Positions 24,189-32,018 of a DNA stretch of 64,000 nucleotides are shown here, in pieces (the first letter of the stretch is position 1; the number at the start of each line of letters is the position of its first letter). Origin of the DNA: Rhodosalinus sp041365695 (GTDB taxonomy: Bacteria; Pseudomonadota; Alphaproteobacteria; Rhodobacterales; Rhodobacteraceae). Below the pieces are notes generated by a model. It saw only the letters and a list, made by a program, of their open reading frames with translations. It was not told where the DNA came from and searched no databases. The stretch spans positions 124,001 through 188,000 of the forward strand of contig NZ_JBGFSJ010000003.1 of assembly GCF_041365695.1 (NCBI RefSeq), written 5' to 3'. The translations under genes and the position numbers were made by a program.

Positions 24189-24653
24189 ATGAAAACCTAC
24201 TCTGCCACCCCGGCGGAGATCGACAAGAAGTGGATCGTGATCGACGCCGAGGGCGTCGTTCTAGGCCGCCTCGCCTCGATCGTCGCCACCCGGCTGCGCG
24301 GCAAGCACAAGCCGTCCTTCACCCCGCACATGGATTGCGGCGACAACGTCATCGTCATCAACGCCGACAAGGTGCAGCTGACCGGCAAGAAGCGCACCGA
24401 AGAGCACTTCTGGCACACCGGCTATCCCGGCGGGATCAAGTCGCGCACCAAGGCGCAGATCCTTGACGGCGCCCATCCCGAGCGCGTGGTGACACTGGCG
24501 GTCAAGCGGATGCTTCCCGGCAACCGGCTTGCGCGGAAGCAGATGACCAACCTGCGTGTCTACGCCGGAACCCAGCATCCCCACGAGGCGCAGCAGCCCG
24601 AGGTGCTGGACGTGAAGTCGATGAATTCCAAGAACACGCGGGTGGCGAAGTGA
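24189..24653 (+). CDS. rplM: 50S ribosomal protein L13
   Basis: The 154-residue protein has the L13 blocks WIVIDAEGVVLGRLAS, GDNVIVINADK, GKKRTEEHFWHTGYPGG and AVKRMLPGNRLARKQMTNLRVYAG. It binds 23S rRNA early in 50S assembly. It is encoded directly ahead of rpsI, as in most bacteria, and its stop shares one base with the rpsI start (TGATG). Confidence 0.98.
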   Translation: MKTYSATPAEIDKKWIVIDAEGVVLGRLASIVATRLRGKHKPSFTPHMDCGDNVIVINADKVQLTGKKRTEEHFWHTGYPGGIKSRTKAQILDGAHPERVVTLAVKRMLPGNRLARKQMTNLRVYAGTQHPHEAQQPEVLDVKSMNSKNTRVAK

Positions 24654-25141
24654 TGGCGGACGAAATCAAATCGCTCGAGGACCTCGAGACCGTGACCGGC
24701 GGCGAAAGCGCCGTGGCAGCGCCCGCGCCGACGCGCGAGGCGATCCGCGACGACCTGGGCCGGTCCTACGCGACGGGCAAGCGCAAGGATGCCGTGGCGC
24801 GCGTGTGGATCAAGCCGGGCTCCGGCAAGGTCAGCGTGAACGGCAAGGACATGAGCAAGTACTTCGCGCGGCCGGTGCTGCAGATGATCCTGCGCCAGCC
24901 GTTCCAGGTGGCGGGCGTCGAGGACCAGTTCGACGTGATGTGCACCGTGAAGGGCGGCGGGCTTTCCGGCCAGGCGGGCGCGGTGAAGCACGGCATCTCG
25001 CAGGCGCTGCAGTTCTACGACCCGGCCCTGCGCGGGCCGCTCAAGGCGGCGGGCTTTCTCACCCGCGACAGCCGCGTGGTGGAGCGCAAGAAATACGGCC
25101 GCGCCAAGGCGCGCCGGAGCTTCCAGTTCTCCAAGCGCTGA
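24653..25141 (+). CDS. rpsI: 30S ribosomal protein S9
   Basis: The 162-residue S9 has an N-terminal acidic extension of about 35 residues before the conserved YATGKRKDAVARVWIKPG start, then VKGGGLSGQAGAVKHGISQAL and the C-terminal KKYGRAKARRSFQFSKR tail that reaches the ribosomal P site. The extension is common in this bacterial family. Co-transcribed with rplM and followed by a strong terminator. Confidence 0.98.
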   Translation: MADEIKSLEDLETVTGGESAVAAPAPTREAIRDDLGRSYATGKRKDAVARVWIKPGSGKVSVNGKDMSKYFARPVLQMILRQPFQVAGVEDQFDVMCTVKGGGLSGQAGAVKHGISQALQFYDPALRGPLKAAGFLTRDSRVVERKKYGRAKARRSFQFSKR

Positions 25142-25160
25142 GGCGTATCGCACCGGATGG

Positions 25161-25190
25161 AAAGGGCCCCGCGAGGGGCCCTTTCTCGTT
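25161..25190 (+). terminator. Rho-independent terminator of rplM-rpsI
   Basis: A perfect 10-bp stem (AAAGGGCCCC with GGGGCCCTTT, loop GCGA) is followed by CTCGTT, 19 bases after the rpsI stop. Confidence 0.85.
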
Positions 25191-25298
25191 TCGGCAGTGG
25201 TTCGACGGCCGGAACGACCCTTTGTTCCGGTTGGCGGCGTCATGGGCTGAACGCAAGCGGGTCGATCCCCGGCCGTCGGGATGCTCGTTACGCGCCGC

Positions 25299-25916
25299 TC
25301 ACGCGTCGGGCGGGATGAGGCCCAGGCCGCGAAGGTAGATGCCGATCCCGCTTTCCAGCAATTCCTCGGGCGGAAAGGGCGACGCGCGGCCCGGGGCCTG
25401 CCGTGCGAAGAGTTCGACGACGCCGTGGCTCATCGCCCAGACATGGGCGGAGAACATCGCCGCGGGGGGGCGCTTTTCGGGCGGGATATGCCGCGAAAGA
25501 TCCTCTGCCGCGCGTTCCAGAACGCCACGGGCCCGCGCGGCCGCGGCGGCCAGTTCGGGGGTGCGGTTCACGCCGACCCCGCTTTCGAACATCGCGATGT
25601 AGTGACCGGGATGCTTCCGCGCAAAGGCAAGATACGCGCGTCCCGTCGCCTCGAAGGCGGCGAGCGCCGAGGGCTGGCCGCTGTCATACGCATGCTGCAT
25701 CACGTCGGCGAAGATCTCGTAGCCCTGCCGCGCCGCCTCGGCGATGAGATCCGCGCGGCCCTCGAAATGCCGGTAGACCGCGGCGGGCGTCACGCCGGCC
25801 TGTTTCGCCGCTTCGCTGAGGGTGAACCCCTCGGGTCCTTTCGCCTCGATCAGCTCCAGCGCGGCATCCACCAGCGCCTGGCGAAGGTTGCCGTGGTGGT
25901 AACCCCGTTTAGCCAC
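25299..25916 (-). CDS. TetR/AcrR family regulator with WHG-type C-terminal domain
   Basis: The 205-residue protein starts with a HTH domain of TetR type (YHHGNLRQALVDAALELI, then TLSEAAKQAGVTPAAVYRHFEGRADLI). The C-terminal ligand domain has AHVWAMSHGVVELFA, the WHG motif. The start overlaps the stop of the ppk2 gene by eight bases, so it is translated from the same message. TetR proteins usually repress adjacent genes; the first gene of this transcript, ppk2, is a candidate target. No operator palindrome was identified upstream of ppk2. Confidence 0.88.
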   Translation of the reverse strand: MAKRGYHHGNLRQALVDAALELIEAKGPEGFTLSEAAKQAGVTPAAVYRHFEGRADLIAEAARQGYEIFADVMQHAYDSGQPSALAAFEATGRAYLAFARKHPGHYIAMFESGVGVNRTPELAAAAARARGVLERAAEDLSRHIPPEKRPPAAMFSAHVWAMSHGVVELFARQAPGRASPFPPEELLESGIGIYLRGLGLIPPDA

Positions 25917-26784
25917 GCCAAAGCTCCGGTCCGCCGCGTATCTTCGGATCGCCCGTCCCGATCGCCGCGTCGTCGCGTCCGGGATAGTCGAGCCGCTCCA
26001 GCACGGCGCGGATCGCCTCCAGCCGGGCGCGACGCTTGTCGTCGGAGCGGATCACCACCCAAGGGGCGATCGAGGCATGGGAGCGCGCGAAGGTCTCGGC
26101 GATGGCGTCGGTATACGCGTCCCAGAGGGAGAGCCCTTCCACGTCGATGCGCGAGAGCTTCCACCGCTTCAGCGGATCGGCCTCGCGGGCGAGGAAACGG
26201 CGCAGCTGTTCCGCGCGGCCGACGTTGAGCCAGATCTTCACGAGCACGATACCCTCGTCCACGAGAAGCTTCTCGAACTCGGGCACCTGGCGGAAGAACG
26301 TCTCGCGCTCGGCCTCGGTGCAAAAGCCCATGACCTTTTCCACCACGCCGCGATTGTACCAGGACCTGTCGAAGAGCACGATCTCGCCCGCGGCGGGAAG
26401 CTGTTCGACGTAACGCTGGAAGTACCATTGCGTGGCCTCGCGGTCCGACGGCTTTGGCAGTGCCACGAGCCGCGCGACGCGCGGATTGAGGTTTTCGCGG
26501 AACCGCTTGATGGAGCCGCCCTTGCCGGCCGCATCGCGGCCCTCGAAAACGACGGCGACGCGCGCGCCCGACGCCTTGGCCCAGGCCTGCAGCTTGGCCA
26601 GTTCGATCTGAAGCGTGCCGAGCTGGCGCTTGTAGCTCTTTTTCTCCATGCGGCTGTCGTGCGGGTAGTCGGGGTCGAGGATATCGCCCTTGCGGCCCCG
26701 TGCGATCGCGGCGCGGATCTCTGAAGGCGCGGAGGTTTCGTAGTAGCGGGTGATGGCCTCGTCGAAAGGCAGGCTCAGCGGCAT
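25909..26784 (-). CDS. ppk2: Polyphosphate kinase 2 (PPK2 class I)
   Basis: The 291-residue protein has the P-loop FEGRDAAGKGG, the Walker B segment FDRSWYNRGVVE and a lid region READPLKRWKLSRIDVEG. PPK2 class I enzymes use polyphosphate to phosphorylate nucleoside diphosphates, preferentially GDP or ADP, or run in reverse. AAGGAGGG precedes the ATG at good spacing. Its 3' end overlaps the TetR gene by eight bases. The hydrolase gene upstream ends 42 bases before it, so a longer operon from the ATPase gene down is possible. Confidence 0.95.
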   Translation of the reverse strand: MPLSLPFDEAITRYYETSAPSEIRAAIARGRKGDILDPDYPHDSRMEKKSYKRQLGTLQIELAKLQAWAKASGARVAVVFEGRDAAGKGGSIKRFRENLNPRVARLVALPKPSDREATQWYFQRYVEQLPAAGEIVLFDRSWYNRGVVEKVMGFCTEAERETFFRQVPEFEKLLVDEGIVLVKIWLNVGRAEQLRRFLAREADPLKRWKLSRIDVEGLSLWDAYTDAIAETFARSHASIAPWVVIRSDDKRRARLEAIRAVLERLDYPGRDDAAIGTGDPKIRGGPELWRG

Positions 26785-26825
26785 GGTCGTCCCTCCTTTC
26801 GGGGGATCATGACGGGCAGGGTGGA

Positions 26826-27788
26826 TCAGCGCAATCCGGCGCTGGCGGCGGCGCGGTCCACGGCCTCGATCACGGCTTCGGGCTCGGCGTGGTGCGGCAT
26901 GTGGCCCACCCCGGCAAGGCGCGTCAGCCGGGCATGGGTGATCTGGCGGGCGAGCGGTTCGGAATGGATCCGCAGACCCACGGTCCGGTCCGCGGTGCCG
27001 TGCAGGATCTCCGTGGGAACGGTGATCGCGTCGTAGCGCGGGACCATGCCGATGATCTCGTCCTTGATCGCGGCGCGCTGAAGCGCGTTCTCGCGCAGCG
27101 TCGCGCGGCGCAGCGCAAGGCCCGGGCCGAAATGCGCGGCGTATCCCCGCGGCGGGGGCTGCGGCTCGAACACCTCGGCCACCGCGTCGGTCACCACCCG
27201 GTCGGGGACCCAGGCGGCGATAAGCGCCACCGTCACGGGGCCGAGCCAGGGATGCGAGGCGAGACGGTAATAAAGACTCAGACCTGCCTCCCACGGGTTC
27301 GAGGCCGCACCGAGAAGCACCAGGGCGGAGAGGCGGTCGGGCACATGCACCGCCCAGGCCAGCGCCACGGCGCCGCCGTAGGAATGGCCCAGCACCAGCG
27401 GCCGCTCGGCGCCGAGTGCCGCCGCCGCACCGGAGAGGAGGCGTGCCTGCGCCTCGAGGCTCGCCGGCTCCGGTCCGGGCAGGCGCGGGGTGTAGCCGAG
27501 GCCGGGACGGTCCAGCGCGATCACCCGGTAGTGCCGAGACAGCCGCCCGGCGAGGTCGAAGGTATAGTCGCGCAGGTTCCCGCTTGCCCCGTGGATCAGA
27601 ACGACATCCGGCCCCGCGCCCGAGACGTAGGCGTGTACCGGGTGGCCGTCCACCGTCACGATCCGGCCCTGGGGCGGGTAGGTCGCCTCTGTCCGGGCCT
27701 CGTGCCGGGCCGCCTTCACGAGGGTCGCGAGCGTGCCGCCGCCGAGGACGAGCGCGAGGACGACGAGGCCGGTGGCGAGGGGGCTCAC
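26826..27788 (-). CDS. Alpha/beta hydrolase with N-terminal membrane anchor
   Basis: The 320-residue protein has an N-terminal hydrophobic helix (residues about 4-25), a HGASG oxyanion loop, nucleophile Ser in GHSYGGAV, acid Asp in GTADRTV and His in GVGHMPHH. It probably acts as an esterase or lipase at the inner membrane facing the periplasm. The start is GTG overlapping the metA stop by four bases (GTGA), so it is coupled to metA translation. The substrate is unknown, and proximity to metA does not make it a MetX, because MetX-specific motifs are absent. Confidence 0.85.
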   Translation of the reverse strand: MSPLATGLVVLALVLGGGTLATLVKAARHEARTEATYPPQGRIVTVDGHPVHAYVSGAGPDVVLIHGASGNLRDYTFDLAGRLSRHYRVIALDRPGLGYTPRLPGPEPASLEAQARLLSGAAAALGAERPLVLGHSYGGAVALAWAVHVPDRLSALVLLGAASNPWEAGLSLYYRLASHPWLGPVTVALIAAWVPDRVVTDAVAEVFEPQPPPRGYAAHFGPGLALRRATLRENALQRAAIKDEIIGMVPRYDAITVPTEILHGTADRTVGLRIHSEPLARQITHARLTRLAGVGHMPHHAEPEAVIEAVDRAAASAGLR

Positions 27789-28738
27789 ACGCGTTCCCGC
27801 CGAAGATCGGTGACGCTTTGCCCGATCTCAGAAAGGTCGAAGGGGGTGGTCAGGTAGATCTCGGCGATCCAGTTCCCGTATAGCAGGTGCGCGTGGCTGC
27901 GCCAGCGGTTGGCGGGCGGGCGCGTCGGGTCGTCGCCGGGATAATAGTTCACCGGCACCGCGATATCGGTCCCCGCCGCCGCGTCGCGGTCGTATTCCTG
28001 CTTCAGCGTATCGCTGTCGTATTCGAGATGGTTGAAGATGTAGAGCGCCCTGTGCGCGGTATCCTCGACAAGGCAGGGGCCCACCTCGTCGCTCGCGATC
28101 AGCGTGCGAAGGCCGGGCGCGGCGTCGATCTCGGCCTGGCGCATCTCTGTCCAGCGGCTCACCGGGATCAGGAGGTCGTCGGAAAAACCGCGCAGGTAGG
28201 GAGAGGCGGGGGCCAGGTTGCGGTGGCGGAAGCATCCGAACGCCTTTTCGGGCAGCATGTGCTTCTCGACCCCGTGGAAATGGTGGATCATCGCCATGCC
28301 GCCCCAGCACACGCCGAAGGTGGCGTGGACGTGGCTCTGCGTCCACTCGAAGACGCGGCGGAGCTCTTCGATGTAGGTCACCTCGTCGAAGGGCAGATGC
28401 TCGATCGGCGCGCCGGTGATGACGAGGCCGTCGAACTTCTCGCCCGACGCCTCGACCTCGGCGAAGGGGCGGTAGAAGCTTTCCATGTGCTCGGGCGCGG
28501 TCGTCTTGGTCTGGTGCTCGGTCATGCGGATCAGGCTGAGCTCGATCTGCAGCGGCGTGGCCCCGATGAGCCGCGCGAACTGTGTCTCGGTCTGGATCTT
28601 CTGCGGCATGAGGTTGAGCAGCCCGATGCGCAGGGGCCGGATGTCCTGCCGCGCCGCAAGCTCTTCCGACATGACCATGACGCCCTCGCGCGAGAGGATG
28701 CCGTAGGCGGGCAGGTCGGACGGGATCTTGATCGGCAT
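27785..28738 (-). CDS. metA: Homoserine O-acyltransferase MetA, predicted acetyl-CoA type
   Basis: The 317-residue protein is a MetA with the active-site Cys144 in FGVCWGGMA and the His/Glu of the triad further on (NHLEYD region). Residue Glu113 in GAPIEHL corresponds to position 111 of the E. coli enzyme. In that position Gly favours succinyl-CoA and Glu favours acetyl-CoA, so O-acetylhomoserine is the predicted product. This is the first committed step of methionine synthesis. It starts 38 bases after the upstream ATPase gene; no SAM riboswitch fits in that space. Confidence 0.93.
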   Translation of the reverse strand: MPIKIPSDLPAYGILSREGVMVMSEELAARQDIRPLRIGLLNLMPQKIQTETQFARLIGATPLQIELSLIRMTEHQTKTTAPEHMESFYRPFAEVEASGEKFDGLVITGAPIEHLPFDEVTYIEELRRVFEWTQSHVHATFGVCWGGMAMIHHFHGVEKHMLPEKAFGCFRHRNLAPASPYLRGFSDDLLIPVSRWTEMRQAEIDAAPGLRTLIASDEVGPCLVEDTAHRALYIFNHLEYDSDTLKQEYDRDAAAGTDIAVPVNYYPGDDPTRPPANRWRSHAHLLYGNWIAEIYLTTPFDLSEIGQSVTDLRRERV

Positions 28739-28776
28739 GGTCGGTCGGCCTTCTGGGGAAAAGGGCGGGGATACGC

Positions 28777-29640
28777 CTATTCGGCGCGGCGCTCAAGCGC
28801 GCGGGCCAGCAGCGCCTCGAAGCCCGCGGCGTCGCTGACGGCGGCGACCTCGTCGGCGCTTACCGTGACGCCCCAGCGCGCCATCGCGGCGTAGCGCGGC
28901 TGCCGGTGCGCGAGCGCGCGCGCATAGGTCCGCCGCACGAAGGCGTCCGGGTCCACTTCGGTTTCGGGAAGGGCCGTTTCCTCGAGGTGCTCCCTCCAGG
29001 CCGCGCGCAGGAAATCGGGCTGGTAATACATCGGCTTCGGGGCCCGGTCGAACCGGCGGACGAGCTCCGCGGTGTGGGCCTCGGATCCCTCGATCCACAC
29101 CAGCAGGGCCGTTGCGGAGAGCGCCGCAAGGATCGCGTCGGCCGGGTTCTCGGGATCGACGATCTCGCAGATCGAGCCCGAAGTGTCGCAGACGAAGTTC
29201 CGGTAACCATAGATCTCGCGGGCGCGCGTCACGAAATGGCCGGTGTCGAGCATCGCCGCACGCTCGGCGGCCCGGTGCTGCGCCTGCCGGCGCATGTATT
29301 CTTCGAACTCCAGCCCGCCCTTCGCCGGATCCCCCGGTTTTCCAAGGTATTTCGACAGCGGCGCGAGGTTGTCGAAGCGGATCTTCGAGTCGATCGTGAT
29401 CGAGTCGGACATCAGCAATTCGCGCAGGAACGGGACCTTCATCGCCTCCAGCTTGAAAAGGTCGGCGATGTGCTCACCCATGTAGCGTGTGCCGATGCGG
29501 TAATCGACGGAGTAATGGAACCAGCCTCCCTGCTCGCGCAGCAGGGCCGAAAGCCGTGTCTTGCCAAGCCCGGACATGCCGAAAAGCACCACGCGCTTTT
29601 CGGGCGCATCAAGCCAGTCCGTCGCGGTCTCGTAGATCAT
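28777..29640 (-). CDS. P-loop ATPase of unknown function upstream of metA
   Basis: The 287-residue soluble protein has a Walker A motif GMSGLGKT at residues 21-28, directly after a short N-terminal extension, so it looks like a small-molecule kinase or nucleotide-switch protein. There is no recognisable ABC, AAA or MoxR signature. Other visible features are a HYSVDYRIGTRYMGEHI segment and a DTSGSICEI strand. I recall homologues annotated only as 'ATPase' in related bacteria. It lies 38 bases before metA on the same strand and may share its transcript. The function is not assigned. Confidence 0.75.
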   Translation of the reverse strand: MIYETATDWLDAPEKRVVLFGMSGLGKTRLSALLREQGGWFHYSVDYRIGTRYMGEHIADLFKLEAMKVPFLRELLMSDSITIDSKIRFDNLAPLSKYLGKPGDPAKGGLEFEEYMRRQAQHRAAERAAMLDTGHFVTRAREIYGYRNFVCDTSGSICEIVDPENPADAILAALSATALLVWIEGSEAHTAELVRRFDRAPKPMYYQPDFLRAAWREHLEETALPETEVDPDAFVRRTYARALAHRQPRYAAMARWGVTVSADEVAAVSDAAGFEALLARALERRAE

Positions 29641-29713
29641 GCCGGGGGCCGTCCCATCGTTCCAGAAGCGCCTTAGCCAGAGCGCGAGCCCCGGTCAAAC
29701 CCCCTCGCGCAGC

Positions 29714-29745
29714 AAAAGGCCCCGCCCGGGATGGGGCGGGGCCTT
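29714..29745 (-). terminator. Rho-independent terminator of the FadL-type porin gene
   Basis: A 12-bp stem (AAGGCCCCGCCC with GGGCGGGGCCTT, six-base loop) lies 19 bases after the minus-strand porin gene and is followed in that direction by TTTTGCTG. Confidence 0.82.
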
Positions 29746-29764
29746 GAGCGGGGATGAAGGAATG

Positions 29765-30886
29765 TCAGAAATTGAACGAGACGCGCAGCCCCACGCCGAC
29801 GACGTCATTGTCGGAAAAATCGGCGCGCGCGACGTCGGGCGTTCCCGTCTCGGGCTTGGCGTCGCCGAGGACGGTGTAACTCACGCCGCCCGCGATCTGC
29901 ATCATCTCGGTCGCTTGGTAGGCCGCGCCGAGCGCGACCTGCGTATATCCCGTGGACGGGGCGAGCGGCGAGACGAGATCGTCGCCCGGCGCCTCGTACG
30001 CGAGGGTGACGGAGCCCGTCCACTTGTCGCTGAAGCGCCGCCCGAGGCCGAGCCGGTAGGTCGTCGTGTCCTCGAGGTCGATGAGGCCGTCGCCCGTGGC
30101 GCCGACGAACCCCTGCGGATCCACCCGGAAGGCCGAGTGCTCCACCCAGCGGACCGAGCCGAACAGCAGCGTGTCCTGCGCGATGCCGGTCTGGAAGTCG
30201 AGGTTGACGCTTTGCGGGGTCTTGACCTCTGTCACCGAAGGAGGCGCAATGGGGGTGCCGCCAATCGTCTCGCGCGTTCCCATCTCGTGGGTGATCTCGG
30301 AGTTGTAGGTCAGCGCCACGCGAAGCGCGATCTCCGGCACCTCGTAGGCGACGCCGAGGACATAGCCGGCCGCGGCGTCGCGGTCGAGCGAGACCTCGTA
30401 GCCGGAGACTGGCCCATACGCGGCGCCTTGCAGGCCGATGTCACCCTCGGCGGTCTGATATCGCAGGCCGCCGAAGGCCGAGACGCGTTCGTTGATCTGG
30501 TATTTCAGAAGTGCGGTGAGCGCGTTGGTCGAGGCCTGCGCCGAGGTGCCGCCGAGGACGGGATTGAGCGGGTCGTACTTCACGTCCGCGCCGAAGGGAC
30601 GATCGTAGATAAGCGCGGCGGAGAGATTGTCGCCGAGATCCATCTTCAGGCCGAAGCCCGGCAGGAAGTAATCGTCCGCCACGTTGTCGATTTTCTGGGC
30701 AGGGAAAGGCCCGAGCGCGCGGCTCGTCCCGCTCACGCTGGGCGAGGCGCTGCCAAGGCTCAGCTCCCCGTAATTTCCGTCCTCGTAGAGGATCATCGCC
30801 GATTGCGTCGTGCGCTCGATGCCCCCCGCAAGCGCCCCGCCGGCGGCAAGCGCGAGCGCGGATGCCGCTCCGATCAGTGTCTTCAT
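29765..30886 (-). CDS. FadL/OMPP1 family outer membrane transport protein
   Basis: The 373-residue precursor has a Sec signal peptide (residues 1-20, cleavage near ALAGG), then alternating amphipathic beta strands typical of a 14-stranded FadL barrel. It ends in VGLRVSFNF, the aromatic C-terminal residue that targets BAM. FadL proteins take hydrophobic compounds such as fatty acids across the outer membrane. GGGGAGGA precedes the ATG. Single gene with its own promoter and terminator. Confidence 0.9.
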   Translation of the reverse strand: MKTLIGAASALALAAGGALAGGIERTTQSAMILYEDGNYGELSLGSASPSVSGTSRALGPFPAQKIDNVADDYFLPGFGLKMDLGDNLSAALIYDRPFGADVKYDPLNPVLGGTSAQASTNALTALLKYQINERVSAFGGLRYQTAEGDIGLQGAAYGPVSGYEVSLDRDAAAGYVLGVAYEVPEIALRVALTYNSEITHEMGTRETIGGTPIAPPSVTEVKTPQSVNLDFQTGIAQDTLLFGSVRWVEHSAFRVDPQGFVGATGDGLIDLEDTTTYRLGLGRRFSDKWTGSVTLAYEAPGDDLVSPLAPSTGYTQVALGAAYQATEMMQIAGGVSYTVLGDAKPETGTPDVARADFSDNDVVGVGLRVSFNF

Positions 30887-30942
30887 TGCATTCCTCCCCT
30901 GACGCGCCGACCGCAACAGCCCTCGGTAGCAGCGCAACCTCC

Positions 30943-30972
30943 TGAGTAGGAACGGGCTTCGACGGCTGTCAA
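30943..30972 (-). promoter_or_regulatory. Possible promoter of the FadL-type porin gene
   Basis: On the minus strand a perfect TTGACA (30972-30967) is followed 18 bases later by TACTCA (30948-30943), leaving about 50 bases of leader before the porin start. The -10 box is weak. Confidence 0.35.
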
Positions 30973-31051
30973 TATTGGCGGAACGTTAACATGGGGTAAG
31001 CAACGCAACGTCAACCTAGGGCTGAACCCCCGCTGGGACGGGCCGCCGGCC

Positions 31052-31963
31052 TCACTCCGGACGCAGGGCCTGCGTCGTTTCCCGCGTTTGCGCCCGGATG
31101 TTGATCCAGTTGGCCGCGAAGATCACCAGCGCGCCGACGAGAACCGCCCATTCCAGCGGCTCGGCGTAAAGTGCCATTCCGACGAAGGCGATCACCGGCA
31201 GCCGCGCGAAATCCATCGGCATGACCACCCCCGCCGGTGCCAGCCGCAGCGCGTTGGTCAGGCAGAAATGGGCCGAAAGCCCCGCGACACCCACCAGCGC
31301 GACAAAGGGCAGCGCGCCCGGACCGGGCAGGGCGATGTCGCCGTCCACCCCGGCCGCGGCCAGCCCGAGAAAGGCCTGCATCAAAGTGAGCCAGAACATG
31401 ATGCAGGTGATGCTCTCGGTGCGGGTCAGCGCGCGGGTGGCGAGCGCAGTCAGCGCGAAGCCCAGCGCCGCCCCCGCGGCGGTGACCTGCCCGGCCTCGA
31501 GCGGTGTCACGCCGGGGCGCGCGACGATCAGGATGCCGACGAAGCCCAGAAGCGCGGCAAGCGCGCGGACGGGCGTCAGACGCTCACCGAGGACGAGCGG
31601 CGCCAGCAGCACGACCCAGAGCGGCGAGGTGAACTCCAGCGCCACCACCTGCGCGAGCGGGATGGTCGCGATCGCGTAGAACCAGAGGTTCTGCGCGGTG
31701 AAATGGGTGACGTTGCGGATGACATGCAGGCGGAACCGCAGCACGCTCACCTGCGATAGCGTGCCCGCCGCGGCGCCGACCGCCAGCACGATCCCCACGC
31801 CCACGAGGCTGCGGTAGAGCATGATCTCGAAGGTATCGAGACCCGCCGACAGCTCCCGCCCCGCCACCGCCATCGATGTGAAAGAGAGGACCGTCCCGAC
31901 CATCCAGAAACCGGCGAGGAGGGTCGGCGATCGGACCGGGGCAGGGGCGTCGCGCGTGGCCAT
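31052..31963 (-). CDS. DMT superfamily transporter (EamA)
   Basis: The 303-residue inner membrane protein has ten hydrophobic helices arranged as two EamA repeats; the end of the first repeat shows SPLWVVLLAPLVLGERLTP, the usual ALxPxLLGE-like motif. Members export amino acids, nucleobases or other metabolites. It lies 55 bases downstream of guaA on the same strand, so read-through from guaA is possible, but a purine link is speculative. Substrate unknown. Confidence 0.88.
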   Translation of the reverse strand: MATRDAPAPVRSPTLLAGFWMVGTVLSFTSMAVAGRELSAGLDTFEIMLYRSLVGVGIVLAVGAAAGTLSQVSVLRFRLHVIRNVTHFTAQNLWFYAIATIPLAQVVALEFTSPLWVVLLAPLVLGERLTPVRALAALLGFVGILIVARPGVTPLEAGQVTAAGAALGFALTALATRALTRTESITCIMFWLTLMQAFLGLAAAGVDGDIALPGPGALPFVALVGVAGLSAHFCLTNALRLAPAGVVMPMDFARLPVIAFVGMALYAEPLEWAVLVGALVIFAANWINIRAQTRETTQALRPE

Positions 31964-32018
31964 GCCTTCGCTTAGCAGCCCGTCCGGCGGCGCGCCAGAG
32001 CGCCCCGGCGCGCCCGGG

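Noticed and set aside
28739..28776. SAM riboswitch ahead of metA
   Set aside because: Only 38 bases separate metA from the upstream gene, too few for any known SAM riboswitch with its expression platform.
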